A stretch of 64,000 nucleotides of DNA from NCBI GenBank assembly GCA_013141125.1, contig JABFRO010000003.1, forward strand, positions 234,458 through 298,457. Reading direction: 5' to 3'. The notes under the pieces were generated by a model. The model saw only the letters and a program-made list of their open reading frames with translations, was not told the origin of the DNA and ran no database searches. The position numbers were made by a program, and so were the translations under genes. Of this stretch, positions 17,118 through 25,886 are shown piece after piece. The stretch's first letter is position 1. Each line of letters opens with the position of its first letter. The DNA comes from Methylophilaceae bacterium (GTDB lineage: Bacteria; Pseudomonadota; Gammaproteobacteria; Burkholderiales; Methylophilaceae).

Positions 17118-17714
17118 ATGAATGACAGCGCCACAAGCAATGATTTTGCCGTAAACAAGGAATCCGCCACTCTGCGCCCCAGTTTGCTGTTGGTTGACGA
17201 CGACGATACTTTTCGTGCTGTGTTGGGTAAAGTCATGAAAAGGCGCGGCTTCGAGGTCAGCATGGCCAATAGTGCCGAAGTTGCCTGGCAATCGGTACAA
17301 CAAGATCCGCCGGAATATGCCGTCATCGACCTGAAAATGGGTGGTCAATCCGGCTTGGTATTGGTCAGGCAGATCAATGCGCTCAATGCCGGTACTAAAA
17401 TGGTGGTGCTCACCGGTTACGCCAGCATCGCCACGGCGGTTGAATCCATCAAGCTGGGTGCCGTTCATTATTTGGCCAAGCCGGTAGATGCGGACGATAT
17501 TATTGCCGCTTTTGACAAAACCGAAGGTGATGCCGAAGCTGCTGTGGCCGCTAATCCGCTCTCCATTGACAGACTGGAATGGGAGCATATTCAACGCATT
17601 TTGGCTGAAAATGATGGCAATATTTCTGTCACCGCGCGCGTGTTGAATATGCATAGACGCACTTTGCAACGAAAGCTCAGCAAACATCCCAGCAAAAGAC
17701 CCGTTCCGCAGTAG
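17118..17714 (+). CDS. regA: RegA/PrrA/RoxR/ActR-type response regulator
   Basis: 198-residue DNA-binding regulator phosphorylated by RegB. The receiver has the acidic cluster VDDDD, phospho-acceptor Asp71 in VIDLKM, the conserved TGYASIATAVE helix and the KP dipeptide (LAKPVDADDI). A short linker leads to the Fis-type HTH: SIDRLEWEHIQRIL, then TARVLNMHRRTLQRKL, the very conserved RegA recognition helix. Known family targets are respiratory oxidases and redox genes. RegA-type palindromes upstream of regB and of the oxidase operon fit that. Confidence 0.95.
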   Translation: MNDSATSNDFAVNKESATLRPSLLLVDDDDTFRAVLGKVMKRRGFEVSMANSAEVAWQSVQQDPPEYAVIDLKMGGQSGLVLVRQINALNAGTKMVVLTGYASIATAVESIKLGAVHYLAKPVDADDIIAAFDKTEGDAEAAVAANPLSIDRLEWEHIQRILAENDGNISVTARVLNMHRRTLQRKLSKHPSKRPVPQ

Positions 17715-17751
17715 TAATCCAGCCAATATTGCAATGATGAAAGGTCAAGAC

Positions 17752-18102
17752 ATGAGCAACATAACCATTTACCACAACCCAGCCTGCGGTACTTCGCGTA
17801 ACACGTTGGCCGCTATACGCGCCAGTGGCATAGAGCCGGAGGTTGTCGAATACCTGAAAAATCCACCGAATCGTGAGTGCTTGGTAGCGCTAATCGCCGC
17901 GACAGGCGGCAGTGCACGCAATTTGCTGCGTGAAAAAGAAAAATTATGCTCTGAGCTTGGGTTGGATAATCCGGAATTGCCGGAAGAAGCGCTGATAGAT
18001 GCCATGTTGCAACACCCTATTTTGATTAATCGGCCAATTGTAGTAACGGGCAAGGGAGTTAAATTATGCCGTCCATTTGAATTGGTATTACCACTTTTGT
18101 AA
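17752..18102 (+). CDS. arsC: ArsC-family arsenate reductase (glutaredoxin-dependent type)
   Basis: 116-residue thioredoxin-fold protein. It starts MSNITIYHNPACGTSRNTL with the catalytic Cys12 in the HNPxCGTSR motif; later conserved arginines lie in LLREKE, NRPIVV and CRPFE, as in plasmid R773-type ArsC. The ATG at 17752 is preferred over 17734 because it gives the family N-terminus and has AAAGG upstream. No ars operon partners are next to it, so it may be an ArsC-like (YffB/Spx-type) thiol enzyme rather than a dedicated resistance gene. Confidence 0.88.
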   Translation: MSNITIYHNPACGTSRNTLAAIRASGIEPEVVEYLKNPPNRECLVALIAATGGSARNLLREKEKLCSELGLDNPELPEEALIDAMLQHPILINRPIVVTGKGVKLCRPFELVLPLL

Positions 18103-18149
18103 AAAGCCGAAATAGGCTAATTTGCAATTTTATCTCAAGGGCGCTTCTA

Positions 18150-18989
18150 TTACTGATAGACAGCAAAACCAAACTCGTGTTTGCCGAATCCATAGGCAAC
18201 CCCTTGGGTAATATTGTGGATATTCAGGCTATTAGCAATATCGCGCACAAGCACGGCGTGCCGGTGGTGATTGATAACACAGTGGCCACGCCCATCCTGT
18301 GCCGCCCGTTTGAGTTCGGTGCTGATGTGGTAGTGCATTCGCTCACCAAATACATAGGCGGTATTATTGTCGATAGCGGCAAGTTTCCCTGGGGCGAACA
18401 CAAGCAGCGCTTTAGTAGCCTGAACACGCCGGATCCCAGTTACCACGGGGTCAATTATGTGGAAGCTCTGGGCGCTACGGCATACATTGCCCGCGCGCGC
18501 GTGGTGCCGTTACGCAATACCGGCGCGGCGTTGAGTCCGTTCAACATTTTCCTTATTTTACAAGGCCTGGAAACGCTGGCCTTACGCATGGAACGTCATA
18601 GTGAAAATGCTCTGCGCGTGGCGCAATATTTGCAGCAACATCCGAAAGTATCCTGGGTTAATTACGCGGGTTTGCATGATCATCCGCAGCAGCATCTGGT
18701 TGAACAATATCTTGGTGGCAAAGCCTCCGGCATTTTGTCCTTCGGTGTGCACAGCGGCATTGCAGGCGGCACGCGTTTAATAGATGCGCTGCAACTCATC
18801 ACGCGCCTGGTCAATATTGGCGATGCTAAAAGTCTGGCTTGTCATCCGGCTACCACTACGCACAGGCAACTCAGCCCGGCAGAATTGCAAAAGGCGGGGG
18901 TTAGCGAAGACATGGTGCGCTTGTCCGTGGGCATAGAACATGTGGAAGATATTATTGCTGACCTGGAGCAAGCGCTGGCACAGATGTAA
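18150..18989 (+). pseudogene. O-acetylhomoserine sulfhydrylase (MetY) fragment
   Basis: C-terminal two thirds of a Cys/Met-metabolism PLP enzyme; intact members of about 425 residues make homocysteine from O-acetylhomoserine. Similarity begins at about 18150 (LIDSKTKLVFAESIGNP) and runs to a normal C-terminus, so about 150 N-terminal residues are missing. The PLP lysine is kept in [10 protein letters not shown], but the next residues are IIVDSGKF. Intact homologues have a second HGTxIGG block there, so about seven residues are lost between two IGG-coding repeats. A GTG at 18177 could start a 270-residue product, but it would lack the N-terminal part of the active site. Confidence 0.85.
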
Positions 18990-19112
18990 ATATCCGCATA
19001 AGTTAGGTCAGAATTCAGGCGTCCAAACACGGCTTTCATTGCTTGAACCCCCCGTCTCAAGTAACATTACGCGTTTAAATCACATGGCCCCAAAGCCGGT
19101 GCGAGCCTGATT

Positions 19113-20345
19113 TTGCAACCTATATTAAAATCCACGAAACTTAACAACGTCTGCTACGATATTCGCGGCCCGGTGATGGCGCGCGCGAAGCAAATGGAGG
19201 ACGAAGGTCATCGTATTATCAAGCTGAATATCGGTAATCCCGCGCCGTTTGGTTTTGCCGCGCCGGAAGAAATTTTGCAGGATGTGATCCGAAACATGGG
19301 CGAGGCTTCGGGCTATACCGATTCCAAAGGCCTGTTTTCCGCACGCAAAGCCATCATGCATTACACGCAAGAGAAGAAAATTGCCGGTGTGCATGTGGAT
19401 GACATTATCATCGGCAATGGCGTTTCCGAGCTGATAGTGATGGCCATGCAAGCCTTGCTGAACAACGGCGATCAGGTACTGGTGCCTATGCCGGATTATC
19501 CCCTGTGGACGGCAGCGGTCAATTTGGCGGGCGGCACGCCGCGCCATTACCGCTGCGATGAAGAAACCGGCTGGTTGCCCAATCTGGCCGATATTGAAGC
19601 CAAAATTACCGCCAATACGCGCGCTATCGTCGTTATTAATCCGAATAATCCTACCGGTGCGCTATATCCGCCTGAATTTTTAATGCAGCTGGTGGAAGTG
19701 GCGCGGCATCACAAACTGGTGATTTTTGCCGACGAGATTTACGACAAGGTGCTGTATGACGGCAACACGCATACATCGATTGCCTCGCTGGCGGACGATG
19801 TGCTGTTTGTCACCTTCAACGGCTTGTCAAAAAACTATCGCACCTGTGGTTATCGCGCTGGCTGGATGGTGATCTCCGGTGAAAAACGTCATGCCACGGA
19901 TTATATTGAAGGCCTGAACATGCTGGCCTCCATGCGTTTATGTGCCAATGTGCCGGGGCAGCTGGCAATACAGACCGCATTGGGCGGCTATCAAAGCATA
20001 GATGATCTGGTCGCACCCGCCGGGCGCTTGTGTAAACAGCGTGATCTGGCCTGGCAGATGCTGACGGATATTCCCGGTGTGAGCTGTAGCAAGCCCAAGG
20101 CCGCCATGTATTTGTTTCCCAAGTTAGACCCTGAAATTTATCCGATCAAGGACGATCAGCAATTTATTCTGGAGTTGTTGCTGGAAGAAAAAGTATTGCT
20201 GGTGCAGGGCAGCGGTTTTAATTGGAAACAGCCCGATCACTTCCGCGTGGTGTTTTTGCCCAATGTGGATGATCTGACCGAAGCCATAGGCCGCATTGCG
20301 CGCTATCTGGAAAACTATCGCAAGCGCCACGGCGCAACTGCTTGA
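19113..20345 (+). CDS. alaA: AlaA-type alanine/glutamate-pyruvate aminotransferase
   Basis: 410-residue class I PLP aminotransferase, close to E. coli AlaA over its whole length, starting with ILKSTKLNNVCYDIRGPV. PLP-binding features include GNGVSEL, NPNNPTGA, DEIYDKVLYD, the Schiff-base Lys in FNGLSKNYR and the C-terminal arginine in HFRVVFLP. It makes alanine from pyruvate. The TTG at 19113 is chosen because it aligns with the AlaA N-terminus; no ATG is nearby. It precedes hom and thrC as in many betaproteobacteria. A terminator overlaps its stop codon. Confidence 0.93.
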   Translation: MQPILKSTKLNNVCYDIRGPVMARAKQMEDEGHRIIKLNIGNPAPFGFAAPEEILQDVIRNMGEASGYTDSKGLFSARKAIMHYTQEKKIAGVHVDDIIIGNGVSELIVMAMQALLNNGDQVLVPMPDYPLWTAAVNLAGGTPRHYRCDEETGWLPNLADIEAKITANTRAIVVINPNNPTGALYPPEFLMQLVEVARHHKLVIFADEIYDKVLYDGNTHTSIASLADDVLFVTFNGLSKNYRTCGYRAGWMVISGEKRHATDYIEGLNMLASMRLCANVPGQLAIQTALGGYQSIDDLVAPAGRLCKQRDLAWQMLTDIPGVSCSKPKAAMYLFPKLDPEIYPIKDDQQFILELLLEEKVLLVQGSGFNWKQPDHFRVVFLPNVDDLTEAIGRIARYLENYRKRHGATA

Positions 20346-20358
20346 AGTTGCGCCTTTT
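20331..20358 (+). terminator. Intrinsic terminator overlapping the alaA stop codon
   Basis: GGCGCAACT pairs with AGTTGCGCC around GCTTGA and is followed by TTTT. The alaA stop codon (TGA, 20343-20345) is in the loop, so the stem includes the last sense codons. It would separate alaA from hom, or act as a partial attenuator. Confidence 0.7.
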
Positions 20359-20417
20359 ATAAAGCGCAATTGCTTGAAATTACACTATTTAAATTTAAAG
20401 AAACCCATATCAAGTCT

Positions 20418-21758
20418 ATGAAACCAATCAATGTAGGCCTCATCGGTACCGGCATCGTCGGCGGCGGTACTTTTACCGTACTCACGCGCAATCAGGAAGA
20501 AATCACGCGCCGTGCCGGACGACCCATCCGTATCGTCAAACTGGCCAACCGCAACATGGCGCGCGCGCAGGAATTAATCCAGAAATCCGGTGTAGGCACT
20601 GGTTTGGATATTAATAAAGACGTGACCGATGATGCCTTTTCCATCGTCAATGATCCCAATATCGACATTGTGGTCGAGCTGATAGGCGGCTGTACCGTGG
20701 CCAAGGATTTGATTCTGCAAGCTATTAATAATGGCAAGCATGTGGTGACCGCTAATAAGGCGCTGCTGGCCTTGCACGGTAATGAGATTTTTGCCGCTGC
20801 CCAGAAAAAGGGCGTGATTGTTGCGTTTGAAGCGGCGATTGCCGGTGGCATTCCCATTGTTAAAGCTGTGCGCGAAGGTCTGGCGGCGAATCGTATCGAA
20901 TGGATAGCGGGCATTATCAACGGCACCACTAATTTTATTTTGAGCGAAATGCGCGAAAAAGGTCTCGCTTTTGCCGATGTGCTGGGTGAGGCGCAACGCT
21001 TGGGCTATGCCGAAGCCGACCCCACGTTTGATGTGGAAGGCATAGATGCTGCACACAAGCTGATGATACTGGCGGCCATTGGTTTTGGCATTCCCATGCA
21101 GTTCGACAAAGTGTATATCGAAGGCATCAGCAAGTTGGCCAGCGTGGATATTCGCTATGCCGAAGAGCTGGGCTATCGCGTGAAATTATTGGGTATTACC
21201 AAGCGCACCGAAAAAGGCGTGGAATTACGCGTGCATCCCACACTGATCCCGGAAAAACGCTTAATCGCCAATGTTAACGGCGCAATGAATGCGGTTCTGG
21301 TCAAAGGCGATGCCGTGGGAGCGACCTTGTATTACGGCGCAGGCGCGGGTGCCGAACCCACCGGCAGCTCCGTCATCGCCGATTTGGTCGATGTCACCCG
21401 CATGGCGACTTCCGACCCGCATCAGCGCGTACCGCATCTAGCCTTTCAGCCAGATCAACTGATAGCTTTGCCGATACTAGCGATTACGGAAATTCACAGT
21501 GCCTATTATCTGCGCCTGCGCGCGCTGGATAAACCCGGCGTACTGGCCGATGTCACCCGTATTTTGGGCGACCGCAGCATTTCCATTGATGCCATGATGC
21601 AAAAGGAACCGGCTGAAAATGAAACCGAAGCCGATATTGTCATCCTCACGCATATTACCGTTGAACATCAAATGGATTGCGCAATCGCGGAAATTGAGGC
21701 ATTGCCCGCTATTGCCGGCAAAGTCACACGCATACGCTTGGAAGAGTTAGGGAAATAA
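20418..21758 (+). CDS. hom: Homoserine dehydrogenase
   Basis: 446-residue enzyme of the aspartate pathway, reducing aspartate semialdehyde to homoserine for threonine and methionine. It has the N-terminal NAD(P) motif GLIGTGIVGGGTF, the TANKALLA block, the catalytic region AGGIPIVKAVREGLAAN, GIINGTTNFIL, and a C-terminal ACT domain (YYLRLRALDKPGVLADVTRIL) for feedback by threonine. The ATG at 20418 is chosen from the family N-terminus; the open frame runs further upstream without similarity. thrC follows after 50 bases. Confidence 0.96.
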   Translation: MKPINVGLIGTGIVGGGTFTVLTRNQEEITRRAGRPIRIVKLANRNMARAQELIQKSGVGTGLDINKDVTDDAFSIVNDPNIDIVVELIGGCTVAKDLILQAINNGKHVVTANKALLALHGNEIFAAAQKKGVIVAFEAAIAGGIPIVKAVREGLAANRIEWIAGIINGTTNFILSEMREKGLAFADVLGEAQRLGYAEADPTFDVEGIDAAHKLMILAAIGFGIPMQFDKVYIEGISKLASVDIRYAEELGYRVKLLGITKRTEKGVELRVHPTLIPEKRLIANVNGAMNAVLVKGDAVGATLYYGAGAGAEPTGSSVIADLVDVTRMATSDPHQRVPHLAFQPDQLIALPILAITEIHSAYYLRLRALDKPGVLADVTRILGDRSISIDAMMQKEPAENETEADIVILTHITVEHQMDCAIAEIEALPAIAGKVTRIRLEELGK

Positions 21759-21808
21759 CCTCCATAATTGTCATACCGACGCATGTAGTGAATAATTTAA
21801 GAAAATAT

Positions 21809-23239
21809 ATGAAATACATCAGCACACGCGGCTTATCGCCCGCCCAAACTTTTAGTGAAATTTTGCTCGGCGGTCTGGCGCCGGATGGCGGCCTGTATCT
21901 GCCGGAAACTTATCCGCAATTTTGCGAAAACAATTTGAATGCCATGCGCCACATGAATTATCGTGACCTGGCGTTTACCATTTTGTCGCGTCTGGCGGAT
22001 GATATGCCGCTGGCCGATTTGCGCGCCATTGTCGATAAAACCTACACTGCCAGCGTATATCGCCACACCCGCGCCGGACAAAATGCCGAGGACATTACAC
22101 CTACCGTAAAACTGGTAGACGGCCTTTATTTGTTATCACTTTCCAATGGTCCTACGCTGGCGTTTAAAGACATGGCGATGCAGTTGCTGGGCAATTTGTT
22201 TGAATATGTGCTGGCCAAAACCGGGCGCGAAACCAATATTCTGGGTGCCACGTCCGGCGATACCGGTTCGGCAGCGGAATACGCGATGCGCGGCAAAAAA
22301 GGCATACGTGTATTCATGCTATCGCCGCACCAGAAAATGAGCCGCTTTCAAACCGCGCAAATGTTCTCCCTGCAGGACGAGAACATTTTTAACATTGCGG
22401 TAAATGGCGTGTTTGATGACGCGCAGGATATAGTCAAGGCGGTTTCCAACGACCACGCATTCAAGGCCGAACACAAGATAGGCGCGGTCAATTCCATCAA
22501 CTGGGCACGTGTGGCGGCGCAGGTGGTGTATTACTTCAAGGGTTATTTTGCGGTCACGCAGAACAACACCCAGCAAGTCAGCTTTGCCGTGCCTTCCGGC
22601 AATTTCGGCAATGTCTGTGCCGGGCATATCGCGCGCATGATGGGGCTGCCTATCAAGAAGCTGGTGGTTGCCACCAATGAAAATGACGTGCTGGATGAAT
22701 TCTTTAAAACCGGTGTCTACAGTCCGCGCACGGCGGCTAATACGTATCACACCAGCAGCCCTTCCATGGATATTTCCAAAGCCTCTAACTTTGAGCGTTT
22801 TGTGTTTGATCTGGTCGGGCGCGATTCTGCCAAAATGCGCGAACTGTGGGGCAAGGTGGATGCAGGCCAGGCTTTTGATTTGAATGCCGCAGGTGTTTTC
22901 AACAAGGTGGCTGATTACGGCATGGTTTCCGGCAGCAGCAATCACGCCAACCGCATGGCCACCATACGCCAAGTACATGCACAATACGGCGTAACGCTGG
23001 ATACGCACACCGCCGATGCTTTTAAAGTCGCGCTGGAATATCGTGAAGCCGATGTGCCCATGCTGGTGCTGGAAACCGCGCTACCGGCCAAATTTGAAGA
23101 TGCCATTGTGGAAGCGCTGGGGAGCAAGCCTGAGCGCCCGGCGGATCTGGCCGGTCTGGAAGATTTGCCGCAGCGTTTTGTGGTGATGGAGGCGGACGTG
23201 AATGCCATCAAGCAATTCATCGTTGAACATACGGCTTAA
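21809..23239 (+). CDS. thrC: Threonine synthase
   Basis: 476-residue PLP enzyme converting O-phosphohomoserine to threonine. It begins MKYISTRGLSPAQTFSEIL and has the Schiff-base Lys120 in PTLAFKDMAMQLLG, ILGATSGDTGSAAEYA, the phosphate loop VPSGNFGNVCAG and C-terminal LETALPAKFEDAI. The ATG at 21809 is preferred over the GTG at 21788 because it matches the family start. It sits between hom and thyA, the latter beginning four bases after its stop. Confidence 0.96.
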   Translation: MKYISTRGLSPAQTFSEILLGGLAPDGGLYLPETYPQFCENNLNAMRHMNYRDLAFTILSRLADDMPLADLRAIVDKTYTASVYRHTRAGQNAEDITPTVKLVDGLYLLSLSNGPTLAFKDMAMQLLGNLFEYVLAKTGRETNILGATSGDTGSAAEYAMRGKKGIRVFMLSPHQKMSRFQTAQMFSLQDENIFNIAVNGVFDDAQDIVKAVSNDHAFKAEHKIGAVNSINWARVAAQVVYYFKGYFAVTQNNTQQVSFAVPSGNFGNVCAGHIARMMGLPIKKLVVATNENDVLDEFFKTGVYSPRTAANTYHTSSPSMDISKASNFERFVFDLVGRDSAKMRELWGKVDAGQAFDLNAAGVFNKVADYGMVSGSSNHANRMATIRQVHAQYGVTLDTHTADAFKVALEYREADVPMLVLETALPAKFEDAIVEALGSKPERPADLAGLEDLPQRFVVMEADVNAIKQFIVEHTA

Positions 23240-23243
23240 TTAG

Positions 23244-24065
23244 ATGCAACAATATCTCGACCTAATGCAGCATGTGCTGACACAGGGTCAGCTGAAGGAA
23301 GACCGCACCGGTACCGGCACGCTGTCGGTATTTGGTTATCAAATGCGCTTTGATCTGGCGCAGGGGTTTCCGCTGGTCACCACCAAAAAAGTGCATCTCA
23401 AGTCCATTATTCATGAGCTGCTGTGGTTTTTGCAGGGCAGTACCAATATCGCCTATCTCAAGCAAAATGGGGTCAGGATTTGGGATGAGTGGGCGGATGA
23501 AAATGGCAATCTGGGGCCGGTATATGGCCACCAATGGCGTAGCTGGCCCAAGCCCGATGGCAGCTCCATAGACCAGATGGCGCAAGTGGTGGATATGATT
23601 AAAACCAACCCGGATTCCAGACGGCTCATCGTTTCGGCCTGGAATGTGGCGGATATTAATCAAATGAAGCTGCCGCCTTGTCATGCGTTCTTTCAGTTTT
23701 ATGTGGCTCCCGCCGCCAAGGAGGATGCCGATCAACGTGGCAAATTATCCTGTCAGCTGTATCAGCGCAGTGCGGATATTTTCCTCGGCGTGCCATTCAA
23801 TATTGCTTCCTACGCCTTACTCACCATGATGGTGGCGCAAGTGTGCGGATTGAAAGTGGGGGATTTTGTACACACGCTGGGTGATGCGCATCTTTATGCA
23901 AATCATCTTGAGCAAGCGCGTGAACAACTTTCACGCACGCCGCATGCCTTACCCATGATGCATATTAAGCCGCAAGTAGCTGATATTTTCAGTTTTAATT
24001 TTGATGATTTCACGCTGGAAAATTACGCTCCGCATCCGGCAATCAAGGCGACAGTGGCGATTTAA
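23244..24065 (+). CDS. thyA: Thymidylate synthase
   Basis: 273-residue ThyA, making dTMP from dUMP with methylene-tetrahydrofolate. The nucleophile is Cys146 in [10 protein letters not shown]. Other family blocks are [59 protein letters not shown] and the C-terminal KATVAI. A slightly longer loop ([12 protein letters not shown]) precedes SCQLYQRS. It follows thrC by four bases. The dihydrofolate reductase gene lies 5.4 kb away in the same orientation, separated by a minus-strand block. Confidence 0.97.
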   Translation: MQQYLDLMQHVLTQGQLKEDRTGTGTLSVFGYQMRFDLAQGFPLVTTKKVHLKSIIHELLWFLQGSTNIAYLKQNGVRIWDEWADENGNLGPVYGHQWRSWPKPDGSSIDQMAQVVDMIKTNPDSRRLIVSAWNVADINQMKLPPCHAFFQFYVAPAAKEDADQRGKLSCQLYQRSADIFLGVPFNIASYALLTMMVAQVCGLKVGDFVHTLGDAHLYANHLEQAREQLSRTPHALPMMHIKPQVADIFSFNFDDFTLENYAPHPAIKATVAI

Positions 24066-24143
24066 ATGTGGGTAGACCGCTTTACCGACATGACAACGTC
24101 TTTTTACAGAGTTGAATGTTATAAGGCTGGAGATGAAATTCAT

Positions 24144-24185
24144 GCGAAAAAAACGAGCCAATTCGGGGTCGAAGACTGGCTCGTT
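24144..24185 (-). terminator. Intrinsic terminator of the small exported-protein gene
   Basis: On the minus strand AACGAGCCA (24185-24177) pairs with TGGCTCGTT (24160-24152) and is followed by a run of T. It lies 34 bases after the stop at 24219. On the plus strand it could also end thyA transcription. Confidence 0.7.
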
Positions 24186-24218
24186 ATGAAGAGGAGATAT
24201 AAAAAATAGGCTGGGCGA

Positions 24219-24602
24219 CTAGGCTTCTGTTAAGTTGCCATTTTGTAGTTTAACGTGTTGACCTATGTTCTGCTCTGGTTGGCTATACAGAGTAACTCTG
24301 CGTAAGCTATTGTTTTGCATGCGCACGATGATGGTGTAGGTGGGTTCGGTTGCAATCGAGTCCGAATTTCCATATCCTGGTTTTTCAGATCCTAGTGCGT
24401 TTCGATAAATATCCACAATAGTTCCGCAATGGCTACAGGCCAGTTCAGCACTGGTTTTGGAAACGAGCGCACTTGGGTTTGATGGCTCATTATTGGCGGC
24501 ATTCATGTTGTTATCAACGTGTTGATTGCCGATTAAAGCAACGAGGGTAATCGCCAGCAATAAAAACAATGGATGTGGTTTGCGTGAAACTGTCATGTGC
24601 AT
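24219..24602 (-). CDS. Small exported or membrane-anchored protein of unknown function
   Basis: 127 residues, not recognised. The N-terminus is basic and then hydrophobic (HPLFLLLAITLVALIG), an anchor or signal peptide. The soluble part has a CSHC pair (AELACSHCGTIVDIYR) that could bind a metal or form a disulfide, followed by a region with alternating strands. CAGGAG lies eight bases before the ATG at 24602. It sits 18 bases downstream of the glycine-zipper gene and probably shares its transcript. Confidence 0.7.
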   Translation of the reverse strand: MHMTVSRKPHPLFLLLAITLVALIGNQHVDNNMNAANNEPSNPSALVSKTSAELACSHCGTIVDIYRNALGSEKPGYGNSDSIATEPTYTIIVRMQNNSLRRVTLYSQPEQNIGQHVKLQNGNLTEA

Positions 24603-24620
24603 TATTTGTACTCCTGTACT

Positions 24621-24992
24621 TTAGTCATCATGGTTGTGGTGTCTGTGGCGGTGACCATGTCTGTGATGATTGTCATACTCACGGTGTCGGCTGTAGTTTT
24701 CGCCATAATTATTGCGATATTCGTTTTGATAAACTGTACGGTATTGCGGTTGTGGGGTGGCGATTGCAACGCCAGCAACGGCTCCTACCGCGCTGCCTAG
24801 CATGGCACCATTGCGCCCACCAATAGCTGATCCAACTGCTGCCCCTGCGCCGCCGCCGAGTGCGCCGCCAATAACCGATCTGCCATCAATCGGCTGTGCG
24901 TATGAGGCAGTTGATAATCCAATCAGGCTTGCACCCAGGCAAAGTAGGAAAATTCTGTTGTGGATGGATTTTGAATGCAGTGCCATTTTCAT
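24621..24992 (-). CDS. Glycine-zipper envelope protein with His-rich tail
   Basis: 123 residues. A signal peptide (cleavage near SYA-Q) is followed by a glycine-zipper stretch (GGALGGGAGAAVGSAIGG, GAMLGSAVGAVAGVAI) typical of 17-kDa-antigen-like outer-membrane proteins. The last 30 residues are very rich in His, Arg and Tyr (HHRHGHRHRHHNHDD) and could bind divalent metals. No lipobox cysteine is seen after the leader. It is followed in the same direction by the small exported-protein gene. Confidence 0.82.
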   Translation of the reverse strand: MKMALHSKSIHNRIFLLCLGASLIGLSTASYAQPIDGRSVIGGALGGGAGAAVGSAIGGRNGAMLGSAVGAVAGVAIATPQPQYRTVYQNEYRNNYGENYSRHREYDNHHRHGHRHRHHNHDD

Positions 24993-25209
24993 ATTGTGAC
25001 TTTCTGTGCGTTTAAGACGGTTATATATTTTTAAATTTAAAGCTTATTTCAAACTACTCATTAATCGGGATTAATAGATGAGCCAGCCCTGTTCCGCCAA
25101 TGCCGCCGGGTTTTGTCGTAGCCCATGGCCCGTTGTTTAATGCAGCCATGATCTACGCTTTTTTTTCGTGGAATTTGAGAGATGAACAGCTGGCTCGTGC
25201 CGCCGGGGT

Positions 25210-25500
25210 TTATTTTTTTACTTCAGCACTCTTGGCTACGTTATATTCCTTGGCATCCAGAACACCGTCAAAATTAGTGTCAAGACCGTCAAAGCTGGTG
25301 CTCAGGCCTTTGTCAGTAGCCACTTCTTCGCGTGAAAGTTTTTCATCGTGGTTGGCATCCAGCTTGGCAAAGTCGGCGCTTGCGACTTGAGCCGTTTCAG
25401 GCCGGTCTGCGGCAGAGGCATGAAAGCTTGCGCAAGCCAGTGATGCAAGGGTAAGGGCAGAAATTGCAGCTGATTTTTTGAATGAGATAGTACTTTTCAT
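25210..25500 (-). CDS. Exported EF-hand calcium-binding protein
   Basis: 96 residues with a signal peptide (1-31, cleavage near ASA-A). Two EF-hand loops are visible: DANHDEKLSREE and DTNFDGVLDAKE, each with the D-x-N/D-x-D pattern and terminal Glu. Such small periplasmic EF-hand proteins are usual in proteobacteria; the ligand is probably Ca2+. The ATG at 25500 with GGAG upstream is chosen over a longer frame. Its upstream region carries a MITE-like element at 25577-25715. Confidence 0.85.
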   Translation of the reverse strand: MKSTISFKKSAAISALTLASLACASFHASAADRPETAQVASADFAKLDANHDEKLSREEVATDKGLSTSFDGLDTNFDGVLDAKEYNVAKSAEVKK

Positions 25501-25576
25501 GGTGTAGTCTCCAGTAATAAAAGTGTTGCACTGGTAGATAAGCAATAGTTGTGCCACATGGTAAATCATTGTAAAT

Positions 25577-25715
25577 GGCACTTCTATAAATTCAAATTTC
25601 GTCGTAATGCTTCGTTACTCACAAAAAATAATTCGTTATATATCAAACATATACCGCCTCATTATTTTTTGTTCGCGCCTCGCCTGACTTGGAGCTTTGA
25701 ATTTATAGAAGTGCC
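25577..25715. mobile_element. 139-bp MITE-like element with 20-bp terminal inverted repeats
   Basis: Perfect 20-bp inverted repeats (GGCACTTCTATAAATTCAAA at 25577-25596 and its complement at 25696-25715) flank a noncoding core. Allowing one terminal mismatch, the flanks show a TAAA direct repeat that could be a 4-bp target duplication. There is no transposase inside. It accounts for the gene-free region 25501-25886 between the EF-hand gene and glrR; the remaining bases hold nothing recognisable. Confidence 0.75.
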
Positions 25716-25886
25716 CTAAATACTATGATTTGCGTCTGATACTTGATCAGGAGGAAAGTATAAACGTCGCAGGATTGAGACGTTTATCTTTGAAGTGGCT
25801 TAACCGGTTGAATTTTAAAGAAACTTGTTGTCGTTAGGCTGAGACATGGGGGAAATGGCTTGGGCAACTGGGGAAGCCGCCTGATG

